Assembly (NCBI RefSeq): GCF_036588685.1
Contig: NC_086386.1
Span: forward strand, 4,000,117-4,064,116
Length of the DNA: 64,000 nt
Direction of reading: 5' to 3'
DNA from: Mytilus trossulus
Lineage: Eukaryota; Mollusca; Bivalvia; Mytilida; Mytilidae
Shown here one piece after another: positions 12,240-23,266 of the stretch (its first letter is position 1; every line of letters begins with the position of its first letter). Both the position numbers and the translations under genes were made by a program. Under the pieces are notes generated by a model. It was not told the DNA's origin, searched no databases, and was given only the letters and a program-made list of their open reading frames with translations.

Positions 12240-12847
12240 TTAGAATTTGCTTTGCTTTTCTTCTCTGTCTTTAAAATTTCCTGAATTTGTTGTCATAAGT
12301 ACACCTATTGTCAGTGGGTTTGTATCTGTGGTTTGAAAACAATCCTTTCCACTTGGTGGATCAGCCATCCTGCTTGCAGAACTTTCTGGAGATATTTCCA
12401 CCAATTTTTGATTGGACTCACTCTCCAAAAGTCGATAACCATGCACATCGACCTCTATTATATGCTGATAAGGATTTAGATAGTCGTTATTGACAGCATC
12501 AGCTAAATCTTCTTCAGAATATAAACTACCACTTACATCTTGTTCAACTGTTAGATAAATGTCATCATGATTAATATTTTCACTTCCGATAATGCTGCGA
12601 ATAAACGTGCCATTGCAAATCATATTATCTTCATTAATTGATTCATAAGTATTACTTTCGTCATCAAATTGATCATTTGTTTGATCGGAAGGTACTTGTT
12701 CATGGTGTGTTCCTGGGAATTTTGATTTATTTAAATGTTCAGCTTTCCTTTTGTATTTGAAACAACATGATGCTAGAGCAACCATTACTACTATGCTTCC
12801 TGCACTTATTGAATATATGATAAGTTCTCTTTTTAGAAAAAATCCAT
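12240..12847 (-). CDS. Gene C exon 7: membrane helix and cytoplasmic tail
   Basis: The acceptor ttcttttcag ends at 12848. The frame reads DGFFLKRE, then the hydrophobic LIIYSISAGSIVVMVALAS, a KYKRK stop-transfer patch and an acidic tyrosine-bearing tail ending at TAA 12242-12240. The open frame extends upstream to an ATG at 12935, but that part is intron by comparison with the D copy. Confidence 0.8.
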
Positions 12848-15800
12848 CTGAAAAGAAATTGTAACGTGAAGGTAAATGTAAAGGATTAAATTTGGAAATT
12901 ATGGCTTTCCTTAAAATATTCCATATCAAATCCATTGCTTTATCGTTTGTTCTTTATCATTTACAAACACCTATGTGTTTACCGGCGTCACATAAGACGG
13001 GTAAGATCTAGGAAACGCTCTATTCTGATCTCTTTGAATAGAAGACTAAGATAACGAATACACAAAACGAACCAAAGTATCAGCAGCTAGCTTGCGCAGC
13101 ATGATAGGTTTCTACAATTAACATTTAAGTTTAGTGAAATATAAAAAGGTATTTTTTTTGTGGAAAAAAGCAAATTTAATTACAAACACTTTTTCAAGAT
13201 ATGGTTACTTCAATAGGTCTAAAAATCCCTGTAAAAGTACCAAAGATTATACATGTAGCTGGAAACTGCAATTTGAATTGATAACATAAAACTGGCACCT
13301 TTTTTCTAAAAAAATAAACTTACAACGGCCGTTCCGAGGTCAGGATGACGAGAGAAAATTTACACTTAATTTATCAAAAATTGGTGTGCAAAGTTCAAAG
13401 GTTGACAAGTTTAGACAAAATTGACGGTGGCAACTCTTCAACTGCAGTACTATTATTCCGATTCTAATGCATTACAAAAAGAAAAAATACGATAAAACTT
13501 GAAAATATGTCTAAATTTGAAAAATAGAAAAAAAAAACGCGAAACTTCATGAATGATTTTGGCACAAAGACGTCAAAGCTAAACGTGACGTCATACAAAT
13601 GAAAACTTACAAACTGGATATATCGTAGTAATCGAACATTTGTTGATTCAATCAATTCAAACTGGCGGGTCCCTCCTTAGGTACGCCTGGTCAACTGTGG
13701 ATTTGACGGTCACTTTTAGCCAATGAAAAAAATTGTTACATCCAAATTGCATCAGAATCTGACATTCTTCCTGTCAAAGTCGAATATTGCAAACGAAGTT
13801 AAATGCTCTTGCTTTGCAAACACAAACAACGACAGGTTTTTTACCCATATGTATGTATAATCAAGTCGTTTTTCATTTTAAATAAACTATATCTGGTATT
13901 ATATGATTTCTATTTAATAACAGGTGCACGAAATAGATATACTTTAAATTAAACTATAATTTACATACCCTTTTTGTCATCTGCTGATAAACTATCAAAT
14001 GTTGTCATAACATGTGTTGATTCTTTTGTCTCTGTAAATGTACTCTCCAACTTTTCTGAAAATAAAGTTTGGCCAATATTGTTTTAATTTAGAACTAATT
14101 TTGTATCTGGTATTTTAGCAACATATTTCAATGTGAAGAGATTTTACGTAAATATTTTGTAAAATATTAGAAATGTAGGAGGATACTTCTCATTAAGTTA
14201 TGTTGCTAACAATGAAGTAGGACGGACGCAAGTTTCGTATACAGACACGTAACACCTTCAGAAATATGCAGATTTGTTTTCGTTAACTGTGAAGTAAATA
14301 AATAAGCGGCTGATTTGCTTATTTAAATTGTTTGGCATTTTGCTATGTTTGAAACTTTTATTTTTACTATATGGTATAGAATTTACTCATTGTTGAAGAA
14401 AAACGCTAGAATTTAAGTTATTAGTCTCTTTTTCATTGTGTTTCATATTGGCAATGATACTGAATTTTCTTATTTTTATTCACTCATCCTTTACGTTTGT
14501 CATGTTGCAACGAATAATTAAAATTTTGTTTGTACATACATTGCATGTTTTCAATTTGAAAGAAATATGGTATGGTAAAATAAGTCTGTTATTCTTATAG
14601 CGCGTGGCATGAATAAATATGCTCTTTACGAATCAAAAGTGTTTATACCATTTTTATGACTTGCTGAGAAACTGTCAACTGTCGTCATAACATATGTTGT
14701 ATCCTTGGAATCTGTAGAAGTACTGTCCAACTTGTCTGAAACAATATCGCCCATAGATATGTAATAAAGAACAAATTATATTTGATGAAATATTTAAAAA
14801 CATGTTTCATCATAAAATGTTATTAACATCAATATTATATAATCTCTTGATATATTTTTCACATAAATATTGTGTAAACAAGTTTCCTTTCTTTTTGGAA
14901 AGGAACCATTTGTGTGCGTTTTATTGTGATTTATAGCACTTTGTTGGAAAATCAAAAACGAAATTGAGGATTATGTTAACCAAATATTTTAGAAGCGAAA
15001 CATTTACAATTGATTAATTGGTAACTAGAGTTCTGCAGATTCATTTGGTTCATACACAGTATGCATCATGGTAAGGCATTTAGAAAAAAAAATCATTTGT
15101 TGTGCTTCCGTCCTTATACTTAAAATTGATTGTCAATCCTTTTCATTTGAGGATAATGTCAATTGAATTTTATTTATAGTAATGTGAAAAAAAACCAGCA
15201 CTTTATTTCCCTATCTAATAATGTATCAGATTAACGACTGTACTATAGATATACTTAAACCATAAATACTATTGTTTTAGAACAAATGAACGCCTATCTC
15301 TCTTAATGTTCTTGGTTTTTGTTTACCAATGATGCTTAAGTTTTGAAATTAAGCCATACCTGTTATAACAGTTGTCACCTCAACACATCCATACACAATA
15401 TCACATCTGCAATATATCGAAATTGATAAAAAAAAAAAAGTGTAAACACAACGAGAAAAAAACCTACCGACATCATGACCTCGACATTTAGCATAATAAT
15501 TTCTTTATTGAGCCTGTTTTAATTGACAGCATTCTTAGACATTAGTTAAATCTACTACCAAATATCGGTAACTAGGTCGTAAAAAGAAAATGTACTAATA
15601 TAGGTAATAAAAATAAGTGATAATACTTAAGCAAAGAATTAAAATCATGATCAAACTAAGACAAACTATTCTTTTAAATTCTAATTACTGAGAAAGCTGC
15701 TTGTACAAGTGATATGCCAGAGTAGTGAAATGTAGGCAGTTAATTGAAGCAAACTAACAAATTTCATTTATTCCTCAAAGCAATAATCAAGAGTTTCAAC

Positions 15801-18800
15801 TATTTTTTTTATAGAACTCAACATAAGTTGTATCATCTGTTGAAGATATAATAACACGATCCCAATTATTCATAATATAATATAATGTACAGATATTTGT
15901 TTTGGCTTGATACCTTTCATTGTGTTGGCAGCTACAAATGTCTCTACATTTTCTTCCCCAGAGTCCAAGTGAACAGGGTTGACATGGGAATCCATCCTTT
16001 GAAACATACCCAATTTCACATTCTATAAGACATATATCGTTTCTAAAACTAACGTACATGATAATTTATGAACATAGATACTAACGATGAACTGTAATAC
16101 AATGAACATGTAACAGTAGATCATACAAGGACGAAATGAAGCGAGATTTTCGATACGACAAATGTCAATAAAAAATAAACGATAAATACATCTACAAATC
16201 AATGATAGCGTCCGGCATTCAACGATGGAGGCAAATCCATACCGGTATAGTGCATAAGGGCAACAGTAGTTTAATCTTTGTTCAAACCTCATAAACAGAA
16301 AAAAAACTAACCAAGGAAACGCTAAACTCAGATAATACCATGTACTCTAAAAGGAGCAAAACTGAAAGCCGTCATCTAACTCATTTTCACTAATATTACA
16401 CGATGGCCTTGACGTATAGAGTGGGGTTACTGATGTTGTGAATTATCTTAATTATGTGGTTTGGTATTCTTTCACCACTTTTTTTTATGTTATTTCAAAA
16501 TGTTAAAATAAAAAAAATACAGTCATTTCTTATTATTTAATTCTCAATTCCATTTTAAATCGTAGAAAACCATGAAAAATATTGATGACGCCACGGTCGA
16601 AGACTTAATTATGTTTATGGGCTGATAACATATAACGTCAGCCAATCAAAAGACGCGTTACATCCAAAATTAAATATTACACAATGTTGATTGGTGTACC
16701 GCTATTTTTGACGTTTTGACCTATCATGTCTGCTAGTTTAAATCACGTTGTCGTCAATACAATGGAATGTTATGTCACTGTTATATAAATTAGAGGATAA
16801 GCTAGCTATAAAACAAGGTTTGATCCACCATTTTCTACATAAGAAAATGTATATACCAAGACAGTAACATGACAGTCGTTATCCATTCGTTTGATGTGTT
16901 TATAGCTTTTGATTTTGTCCTTAGCTGAGAGACTTCCCCTTTAGATTTTTTTTGGGAATTCGGTATTTTTGTAACTGTAAATTTTAAAAATGTTTTTCAC
17001 ATACATCTTTTATTGGTTGAATAAATCATGCATTGGTTGGATAAATCATACATTGGTGAATTGATAGGGGTCTTACTTTTTGATTATATTTGATTTTGTT
17101 ATTTATTTTTCCTGTGTTTATTAATTGAAAAATAAACGTCGGTACCAGTATTTCTTTACTTTCAGCATTGCGAAGGATACTTTTCTTTTTCATATATTGG
17201 AAAAAGAACATTTTGTCACATAAAGTAGGGATCAGAATGTGGTTTAGCAACAACCAAAACACCGTTTAACTTTAAATTGTCACTCCTTTAGTGAACTGAT
17301 TTGCTTTTTTTTAATGAATAGTAATACATGTATACTGTAATTGTTTTAAAAAGTATAGTTATTGATGCCAGCGTGAAATTTTAATAAGCAAAGACAGAAA
17401 GTGTGCTGGTGAAATTAAACAAATAAAATACAACTGAAACTCAAAGTGTCCATGCACCAGTGATTCAAATCATACACTATGTATGGTTTACAACTTACAC
17501 GTCTTCAAAGTGCTCATGTAACGCCTGTTAATGAAATTTTTATCTGCAGGTCTGCAAGGGGCAAAGTCATACACGTTTTGTTATTTGTTTCTTTATTCTC
17601 AACTTTTCTATGCGGTTCTTGCTTTTCTCATTGTTGATGACCGTATGGTGACTCATAAGTGTTAATTTCTAGGTTATTAGGTTTCTTGTTGAGAGTTGTT
17701 TCATTGTCAAATATACAATGATGAGTCTTATGTAGACGAAACGCGTGCCTGGCGTACTAAATTATAATCCTGGTACATTTGATAACTATTTACACCACTG
17801 GGTCGATGCCACTGCTGGTGGACGTTTCGTCCCCGAGGGTATCACCAGCCCAGTAGTCAACGCTTCGGTGAGACAGACATTTAGCACATAGACCAACGGG
17901 TCATCCCTTAAACCAGGACGGCTGAATACAAACTGCCTGTTCATGTTCATTTAACAAATTTAATCTTTGTGTTCGGGACTCATATATAGTATATACTATA
18001 CAGTAATATATAAAGTATATTATAATCATTGTGTGACTTTCTTTAGTAATTTGTATGATGCGTAAATGTATTTTTTTTATATCTAAATTAAGACCAGCTG
18101 GAATGTAAAATAGTTGTCGTATTCTGACTTTATGTGTCAGTTTAAGATCACCCTCTATCCCTCGGCCATTAAGATGATCTTACACAGAGACAACACGTCC
18201 TCATGGAATAACTATGCCATAAACAGGAGGTAAATAATGAGATAAAAGTAGAACTGTGTTTAATATCTTCTGTATAGCATATTTGAATTTCCTTGTCTTT
18301 GTAAGTTATCATTTGTTTATGTCTAAATATTTACTGCTTTACACATACCAACACATGTGTCATTCATTTCTTCATGATTATTACAACAAAACCATGACCC
18401 AGTTACACCAATGCTGTACAAAAAAAAAACCACAAATGTATATTTTAAACAAAACATGCCGGGCAGTATATAAACTGATCATGGAAAGCAGAATAAATTT
18501 AGTATTTGCCAGACGCGCGTTTCGTCTACAAAAGACTCATCAGTATTTTATTACATAATATAAGTTGCTAATTTTTAGAAATCCGTTCTTTTGAAACTGA
18601 AATAAATTACTTATGTGTTGTCCATATTCCACACATCAATGTCGATATTTATTCAAAATACTAATACTTAACACTATACTGCTCTGTGTCTTTTTGATTT
18701 TTTGTCGCAGTGGGTTTTCATTAGTATATTTGTCCGAAAACATTTCGAGATGACATGTATTTGTTTAGATTACTACTATTTTTAAAATCTCAAGATTGGA

Positions 18801-18977
18801 ATTTCATAACTCGTAATAATGAAGAGAAGCGTTAGATTGTATCATTGATAGTCATATCATATGTTCCCTAATTGTCTTTATTAAAAAAAGTTATAAAGAT
18901 TACCTTAAGTCATCAAAACATTTATCGCTCTGAACAAAGCCTAAAATCCAAACAAAATTATATATCACCATCTTCAT
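12240..18977 (-). CDS. Gene C: EGF-like single-pass receptor, 358 residues
   Basis: Seven exons: 18977-18904, 18413-18349, 16022-15914, 15406-15360, 14735-14649, 14055-13969 and 12847-12240. They total 1077 nt in one frame with GT/AG borders. The ATG exon encodes signal peptide MKMVIYNFVWILGFVQS. A small Cys segment (FCCNNHEE) follows, then an EGF-like segment (CEIGYVSKDG, CQPCSLGLWG, CRDICSCQ). Next come two Thr/Ser-rich 29-residue repeats encoded by two 87-nt exons. The membrane helix is at about residues 164-188. The 170-residue tail has tyrosines at about 224 (YESI), 254 (IYLTV), 279 (DYLNPY) and 294 (YRLL). YLN fits a pYxN SH2-binding consensus. The EGF unit resembles MEGF10/Draper-type receptors, but there is only one, so phagocytic or immune signalling is inference. 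It is a tandem paralogue of gene D. Confidence 0.75.
13969..14735 (-). CDS. Gene C exons 5 and 6: duplicated 87-nt stalk exons
   Basis: Exons 14735-14649 and 14055-13969 are both 87 nt, both phase 1-1, and encode related Thr/Ser-rich stretches (VMTTVDSFSA and VMTTFDSLSA). Gene D has only one such exon (24301-24221, 81 nt, VLTTVDNSAV). Exon duplication in C, or loss in D, changed the length of the juxtamembrane stalk. Confidence 0.75.
15914..16022 (-). CDS. Gene C exon 3: EGF-like segment
   Basis: The 109-nt exon has acceptor ttctatag and donor AG|GTATC. Cysteines fall in an EGF/laminin-like pattern with the GLWGRKC block typical of MEGF-type repeats. The matching D exon (26032-25924) has the same length and differs by only a few residues. 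Confidence 0.8.
16430..16690 (-). repeat. Short inverted-repeat element, copy related to 31.3-31.6 kb
   Basis: In reverse order this holds the same phrases as 31290-31610: ttggatgtaacgcgtc, attggctgacgtta, ataattaag near cataaac, and the ttaagaaatgactg edge. It lies in an intron of gene C. Confidence 0.6.
16720..16985 (+). repeat. Dispersed repeat R4
   Basis: Contains tccaccattttctacataag, aaatgtatataccaag, catgacagtcgttatccatt and cgtttgatgtgttta, matching the repeat at 35.4-36.0 kb and its inverted copy at 36.0-36.3 kb. It lies in an intron of gene C. Confidence 0.7.
17505..17720 (+). repeat. Dispersed repeat R1
   Basis: Holds cattgttgatgaccgtatgg, tgactcataagtgttaattt and cttgttgagagttgtttcat, the R1 3' signature. 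Confidence 0.7.
17720..17880 (-). repeat. Dispersed repeat R5, inverted copy
   Basis: Reads atgagtcttatgtagacgaa, acgcgtgcctggcgtac, then cactgctggtggacgtttcg, the reverse complement of the modules at 9.2-9.6 kb. A short plus-orientation fragment is at 18505-18545. Confidence 0.7.
18904..18977 (-). CDS. Gene C exon 1: start and signal peptide
   Basis: ATG at 18977-18975 opens MKMVIYNFVWILGFVQS followed by DKCFDDL. The donor is AG|GTAATC. Gene D has an exon with the same start (MKM...GFVQSD), which supports this start codon. Confidence 0.8.
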
Positions 18978-19029
18978 TATTTTAATGATACCATTTAATT
19001 ACAAAGGAAATAATTTCCGTAATTCTAAA

Positions 19030-19375
19030 ACTATCAGTTTATATACTGATATGTATACTATTTCCGGTAATGAACAGAACAAAAATAACAGGTGCATCAT
19101 CACTTTAGGAATTCTAAATGAAACGTCATTTACATGAACCACATAAATCAGGAATCTCTGTTTTTGTCTTTAATTGTTTTTATAGATAATCGTAGTTGGA
19201 TACTATCTAAGACGGTACGATGTCATTTTCCAAGTTGTGTAAGTTATGATTTCATTCCGAATATACATTAACTTCATGAAACTACAAATGATCAATGCAT
19301 TTGAATGGGAACATATAGTTACTCTTGATTTAACTTAGAAGAATATTAGATTTTATTACGGATCACAAATGAGTC
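19030..19375. other. Upstream region of gene C
   Basis: AT-rich sequence 5' of the gene C start on the minus strand, the likely promoter position. I see no certain promoter element. Confidence 0.35.
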
Positions 19376-19630
19376 CCGGTTTGCAACACGACGAATGCCA
19401 AAATGTGGAGTAGGATCTGCTTACCTTTCTCGAGCACCTGAGATCATCCCTTGTTTTTGGTGGGGTTCTAGTTGTTTATTCTTTAGTTTTCTATGTTGTG
19501 TTATGTGTATTATTGTTTGTCTGTTTTTCTTTTTCATTTTAAGCCATGGCGTTGTTAATTTATTTTCGATTTATGAGTTTGACTGTCCGTTTGGTATGTT
19601 TCGGCCCTATTTTGTGATTGGATAACAACA
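19375..19630 (+). repeat. R3 module, 5'-truncated Penelope-like tail
   Basis: Begins gcaacacgacgaatgcca and continues gatctgcttacctttct, tttttggtggggttcta and tttatgagtttgactgtcc. It matches the tails after both reverse transcriptase relics. Confidence 0.65.
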
Positions 19631-20212
19631 CAGAGATGTCCGTATTTATTCGGGACACTGCCGGTGTATATACGACGATTTTATCCCAAATTTGAACCTT
19701 AAAAACTTCATCATAAGACCTGTTTTATGTGACGTAGTCAAAATCTATACAGAGTACTAAGGAATGATAGAGGCTTACAGAGGGAAAATAATGAGGTACA
19801 TCAGTTTATAAAACATTTTCAATACAAAATCACGCAATTTACACTTTAGATACTTACATTTAATGTTTAAAGTGTTATTATGAATTATAACATACCCGAT
19901 AAAAAAAATCACTGACACTTGCAAAATCATTCACGTATGACAAACATATCAGGTTGGGTTTTTCAATAAATGGGTTGCAAAAGACAAAGCCACACACACA
20001 TACAAACACAAAACATGAAATATAATAACTTTATTGAAACATTTTCCTGAAAAAAAATAAGTTGTCAAGATAAAAGATGCATTTAATTTGATTACTCAAA
20101 ATAGTAAGTAACAATAAACATGATGCTATAATGCATATACATGCTATATAATGAATGTGTTAAAAAATCATTTAGACAGTGGAAATCTGTAATATATGTG
20201 TAATTACGGTCT

Positions 20213-20304
20213 CAGACAGGTTATATACTGTGACATTACCTGCCTTTGACTAAGGGGATATAAACCCTTCATGGAGAATGTCACAGTAAATACCCTGTAT
20301 TAGA
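20213..20304. repeat. Imperfect palindrome
   Basis: The left arm cagacaggttatatactgtg and right arm cacagtaaataccctgtatt pair with an inner tgacatt/aatgtca, leaving a loop of about 40 bp. It could be a tiny foldback element. Confidence 0.6.
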
Positions 20305-21334
20305 CATGAATGACATATACCATAATCTTGCATATCATAAATTCATGTTTTTGAAAAGTGTCTGAAATATTTTAAACTCATATAACAAAAGAAGAGATCG
20401 ACAAGGAGTGGCACACAGTTTTGCCTCAAAAGAATGACGACAATTTGTTGAAAAAAATCCGAATTCGATAAACTCATTTTCAATTGGAAACTGCGGCATA
20501 CTGATCACTTGTTCCTCTGTATTGCATGTTTTTATCTATTTGTTCACTATTAGCAAAATTTGCCGTACGGATCCTATAGCAATACATTGATAGCGTATGC
20601 ATCTATTTATAAATTGTAAATTATCGTGAGTTCATTCTTTCAGACGATTTTATAAGTTCAAAATGGGAATGGTGGTATACAGGGTTGAACAAAAAATGGA
20701 AAGAAATATTTTCAGAGGATAATCAAGATTAAAAATTATCCTAAATTTCTTTAAGTGTTTTTTTTTTATATCTACAATCCTTGTATAGGTAAAGCCACTT
20801 CACAAGTTAACAAGGTTACAGTATGTTAGTTGACCTCTTTACTGCTTTTCAGAATTTTAGTCAATCTAACGGACAATTTCGACATGAAACATGTAGATGA
20901 GACGACAACGAACCGTTATTTGCATAGATTTTTGTGAAGCTGAAGTGCCAATACAAACAAAGTATCTCCTCAGATTTGCTGTTCAAAGATCAATATATTA
21001 CTTAATGTTATTAACGGCCTAGCTATTTGTAAAAACATACATTCGACAACACGCTAAACAAAAACTTATCAAATTTAATTAAATTAAAACAGAACAATAT
21101 GCAAATATACAAATATACAAATAAACAGAAATAAACCTTACTTGATCTTATATTTCTTTAGTGTGTAACTGAAAATATACGAAAGAAAAACCGCGAGTAA
21201 CAGATCCTGATAACCATTAATTTGATTATTCATGCCAGTTTAAAAGTTGCATAGTTTGATATGCACAATCAAAACTTCCAAACTGTCTCTGACAGGCATC
21301 CACGGATCTAAAGATACGCTAAATAGCTTAGATT

Positions 21335-22143
21335 GCATTTCTTTCTGATACAAACGACGAAAACGGCTAAGCTCGCACATGTTTTGATCATTTGTTTCTA
21401 AAGTACGTTTGCGCAGTTTACAGGTTGTCGGTCATCGTTTGTTTGCACACATGCTACATTTGTTTCTAACTTCAACCTTGAATTTTAGTAAAATAAGAGA
21501 AAACATTGGAACAATCTGCAAACGACAAATACTGCAGTGAAATATTCACCCTATGGCCTATCATATCGTAAAAACGTAACAAAAATATTTAAGAATTGCT
21601 TGCTAAATTATGACAATAGTTGGGAGACTTTTGAAAAAGGGACCATGCCTTAACAGTGTTTAAGCAAAAAAAACCCCGAAACACTGTTAGTAATAGTCTT
21701 AATTGCAGGCAACATACTTTCTTATATACAAAATAGAAAAACCGGTGTAGTCAACCGATTTACTACTACTACATTGTGGCTGCATTTCTTTCTAACCGAA
21801 ATTTTGTAAACGTTGTGTCGCGTTTGTTGTTGTTTTCTAAGCGCTGCAAAAGTAGAAACAAATACATCGTTTGATAAGTCTTTACTGACCCTGTTTGAAC
21901 TTTCAATTATGCAGGTACATGTTGATGGAAGACAGACATTTTACAAACGTTTAATCAGGTTGAAGTTAAAAACAAATGTAGCGTTTGTACTAACAAACGA
22001 CAAACGACAAACTGAAGACTCATTTTCAGCGTGTGCATAGTTTGTCAAAGTTTATGTAAATTTTGCAAAATTCATGTTTGAAAGAAATGATCAAAACAAG
22101 TGCGCGCGTATGCCGTTTGCATTGTTGTGTTAGAAAGAAATGC
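21335..22143. mobile_element. Inverted-repeat element (MITE-like), about 0.8 kb
   Basis: The ends are gcatttctttct and agaaagaaatgc. Further inside, long imperfect arms pair: acatgttttgatcattt with atgatcaaaacaagt, and acatttgtttctaacttcaa with the ttgaagttaaaaacaaatgt block. It has no transposase. The terminal sequence recurs at 21782 and 22292. Confidence 0.65.
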
Positions 22144-22292
22144 TGCCTGTATGTTGGTTAAAGGAACCGCATTTAGTTATAATAAATCTGTTAACCAACA
22201 ATATGTGCATGCATTATTGAAAGTTCAAACATACTAGTACGATAATAAACGCCACACAAAGTTGTTACACAATTTAGGTTAGAAAGAAATGC
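21782..22292. mobile_element. Second overlapping pair of the same inverted ends
   Basis: gcatttctttctaacc at 21782 and ggttagaaagaaatgc ending 22292 form a perfect 16-bp inverted pair. They overlap the element at 21335-22143, so one copy is nested in or recombined with another. Confidence 0.55.
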
Positions 22293-22639
22293 ACACTGAA
22301 TATGCTATTGACTAAGTCTTTTGCTTTTTCAAATATGCAGTTGGCGAAAAATACAGAAAGGGCCTGTTTTGTTTTGTTTTGTTTTACTTTAGAGTTATAT
22401 CTCATCTCACTATTGTAATCAAATACAAATGTTAGGAATTACTTTGCATTTTAACTCCTGCATTTGTACTAGGAAAACATATTTCTGTTCTCCATGATAC
22501 TACACAATCATGTTTATTTTCCTGTGCATTATATTTCTTGTTGTGGCATTGTGTTCAAGGTCTACAACATTATATTATGTGCATGGCGGCATTTTTGTTA
22601 ATGAACATATGTATGGTTGACCCTAGAAGTTGTTTATTA

Positions 22640-22900
22640 TCTCACCCCTAAACTTATTGATTTTATATTTTATATTGTGTTATAGATCAAATTTATTCGT
22701 TCAGTGTATATTAACGTTTTTGTTTTCATATGTCTTTTGTTTGAGTAAAGACATTTCAATTGATAAGTTTTAGAATTTATTTCTATTTCTGTGATGTAAC
22801 ACTATTGTTCCGCGTAAGGTTGAAGGTTGGTACCTATTAAAATGTTTAAACCCGCTGCAATTGTTTGCACGCGTCTTTATTCAGGAAGCATGTGAAACCA
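22640..22900 (+). repeat. R1 fragment: retroelement 3' untranslated region
   Basis: Matches 53.75-53.96 kb: gatcaaatttattcgttca, gatgtaacactattgtt, attaaaatgtttaaacccgc and ctgcaattgtttgcac in the same order. Confidence 0.65.
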
Positions 22901-23039
22901 ATCGTGTTGCTCTAGTTAGTAAAAATATAATTCGTTAAGTCACATTTTGGGAATAGGGACGCTATTGTAGTAAGTAGATCGTTGATCATCTAAAAGTCTT
23001 ATTCAAAATTGTTTTTGCCTTTTTCAGACCTTTTTAAGG

Positions 23040-23266
23040 ATATTTTCTCAGTTCTTTTGTGAACTCACTCGCTGAAAGACGAAAGCAATGCACGTCAACA
23101 TCTAATGTTGGTTTATATGGATCTAATTGGCCTTCATTAGAAGGATCGGTAACATCAACCTCAAAATATGAACTACTGCTTACGTCTTGGTCTACGTACG
23201 TAGAAATATTACTACGGCATGATTGTCACGTTCTTGTCTAGTAGTGCTGCGTCTTAACGTGGCATT
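23040..23266 (-). pseudogene. Relic of the cytoplasmic tail of gene D
   Basis: After the stop at 23269-23267 the minus strand still resembles the C tail in another frame. It reads VDQDVSSSSYFEVDV (C: VEQDVSGSLYSEEDL), LDPYKP (C: LNPYQ) and DVDVHCFRL (C: EVDVHGYRL). One in-frame stop and at least one frameshift separate these from the D reading frame. Confidence 0.7.

Noticed and set aside
12848..12935. Upstream ATG of the 231-codon frame as the start of gene C
   Set aside because: The added residues lack a signal peptide. An acceptor lies at 12848, and the D paralogue splices at the same point.
15796..16059. Continuous 87-codon frame as a whole EGF protein
   Set aside because: Only 16022-15914 is exon. 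Both edges run into intron with clear acceptor and donor sites.
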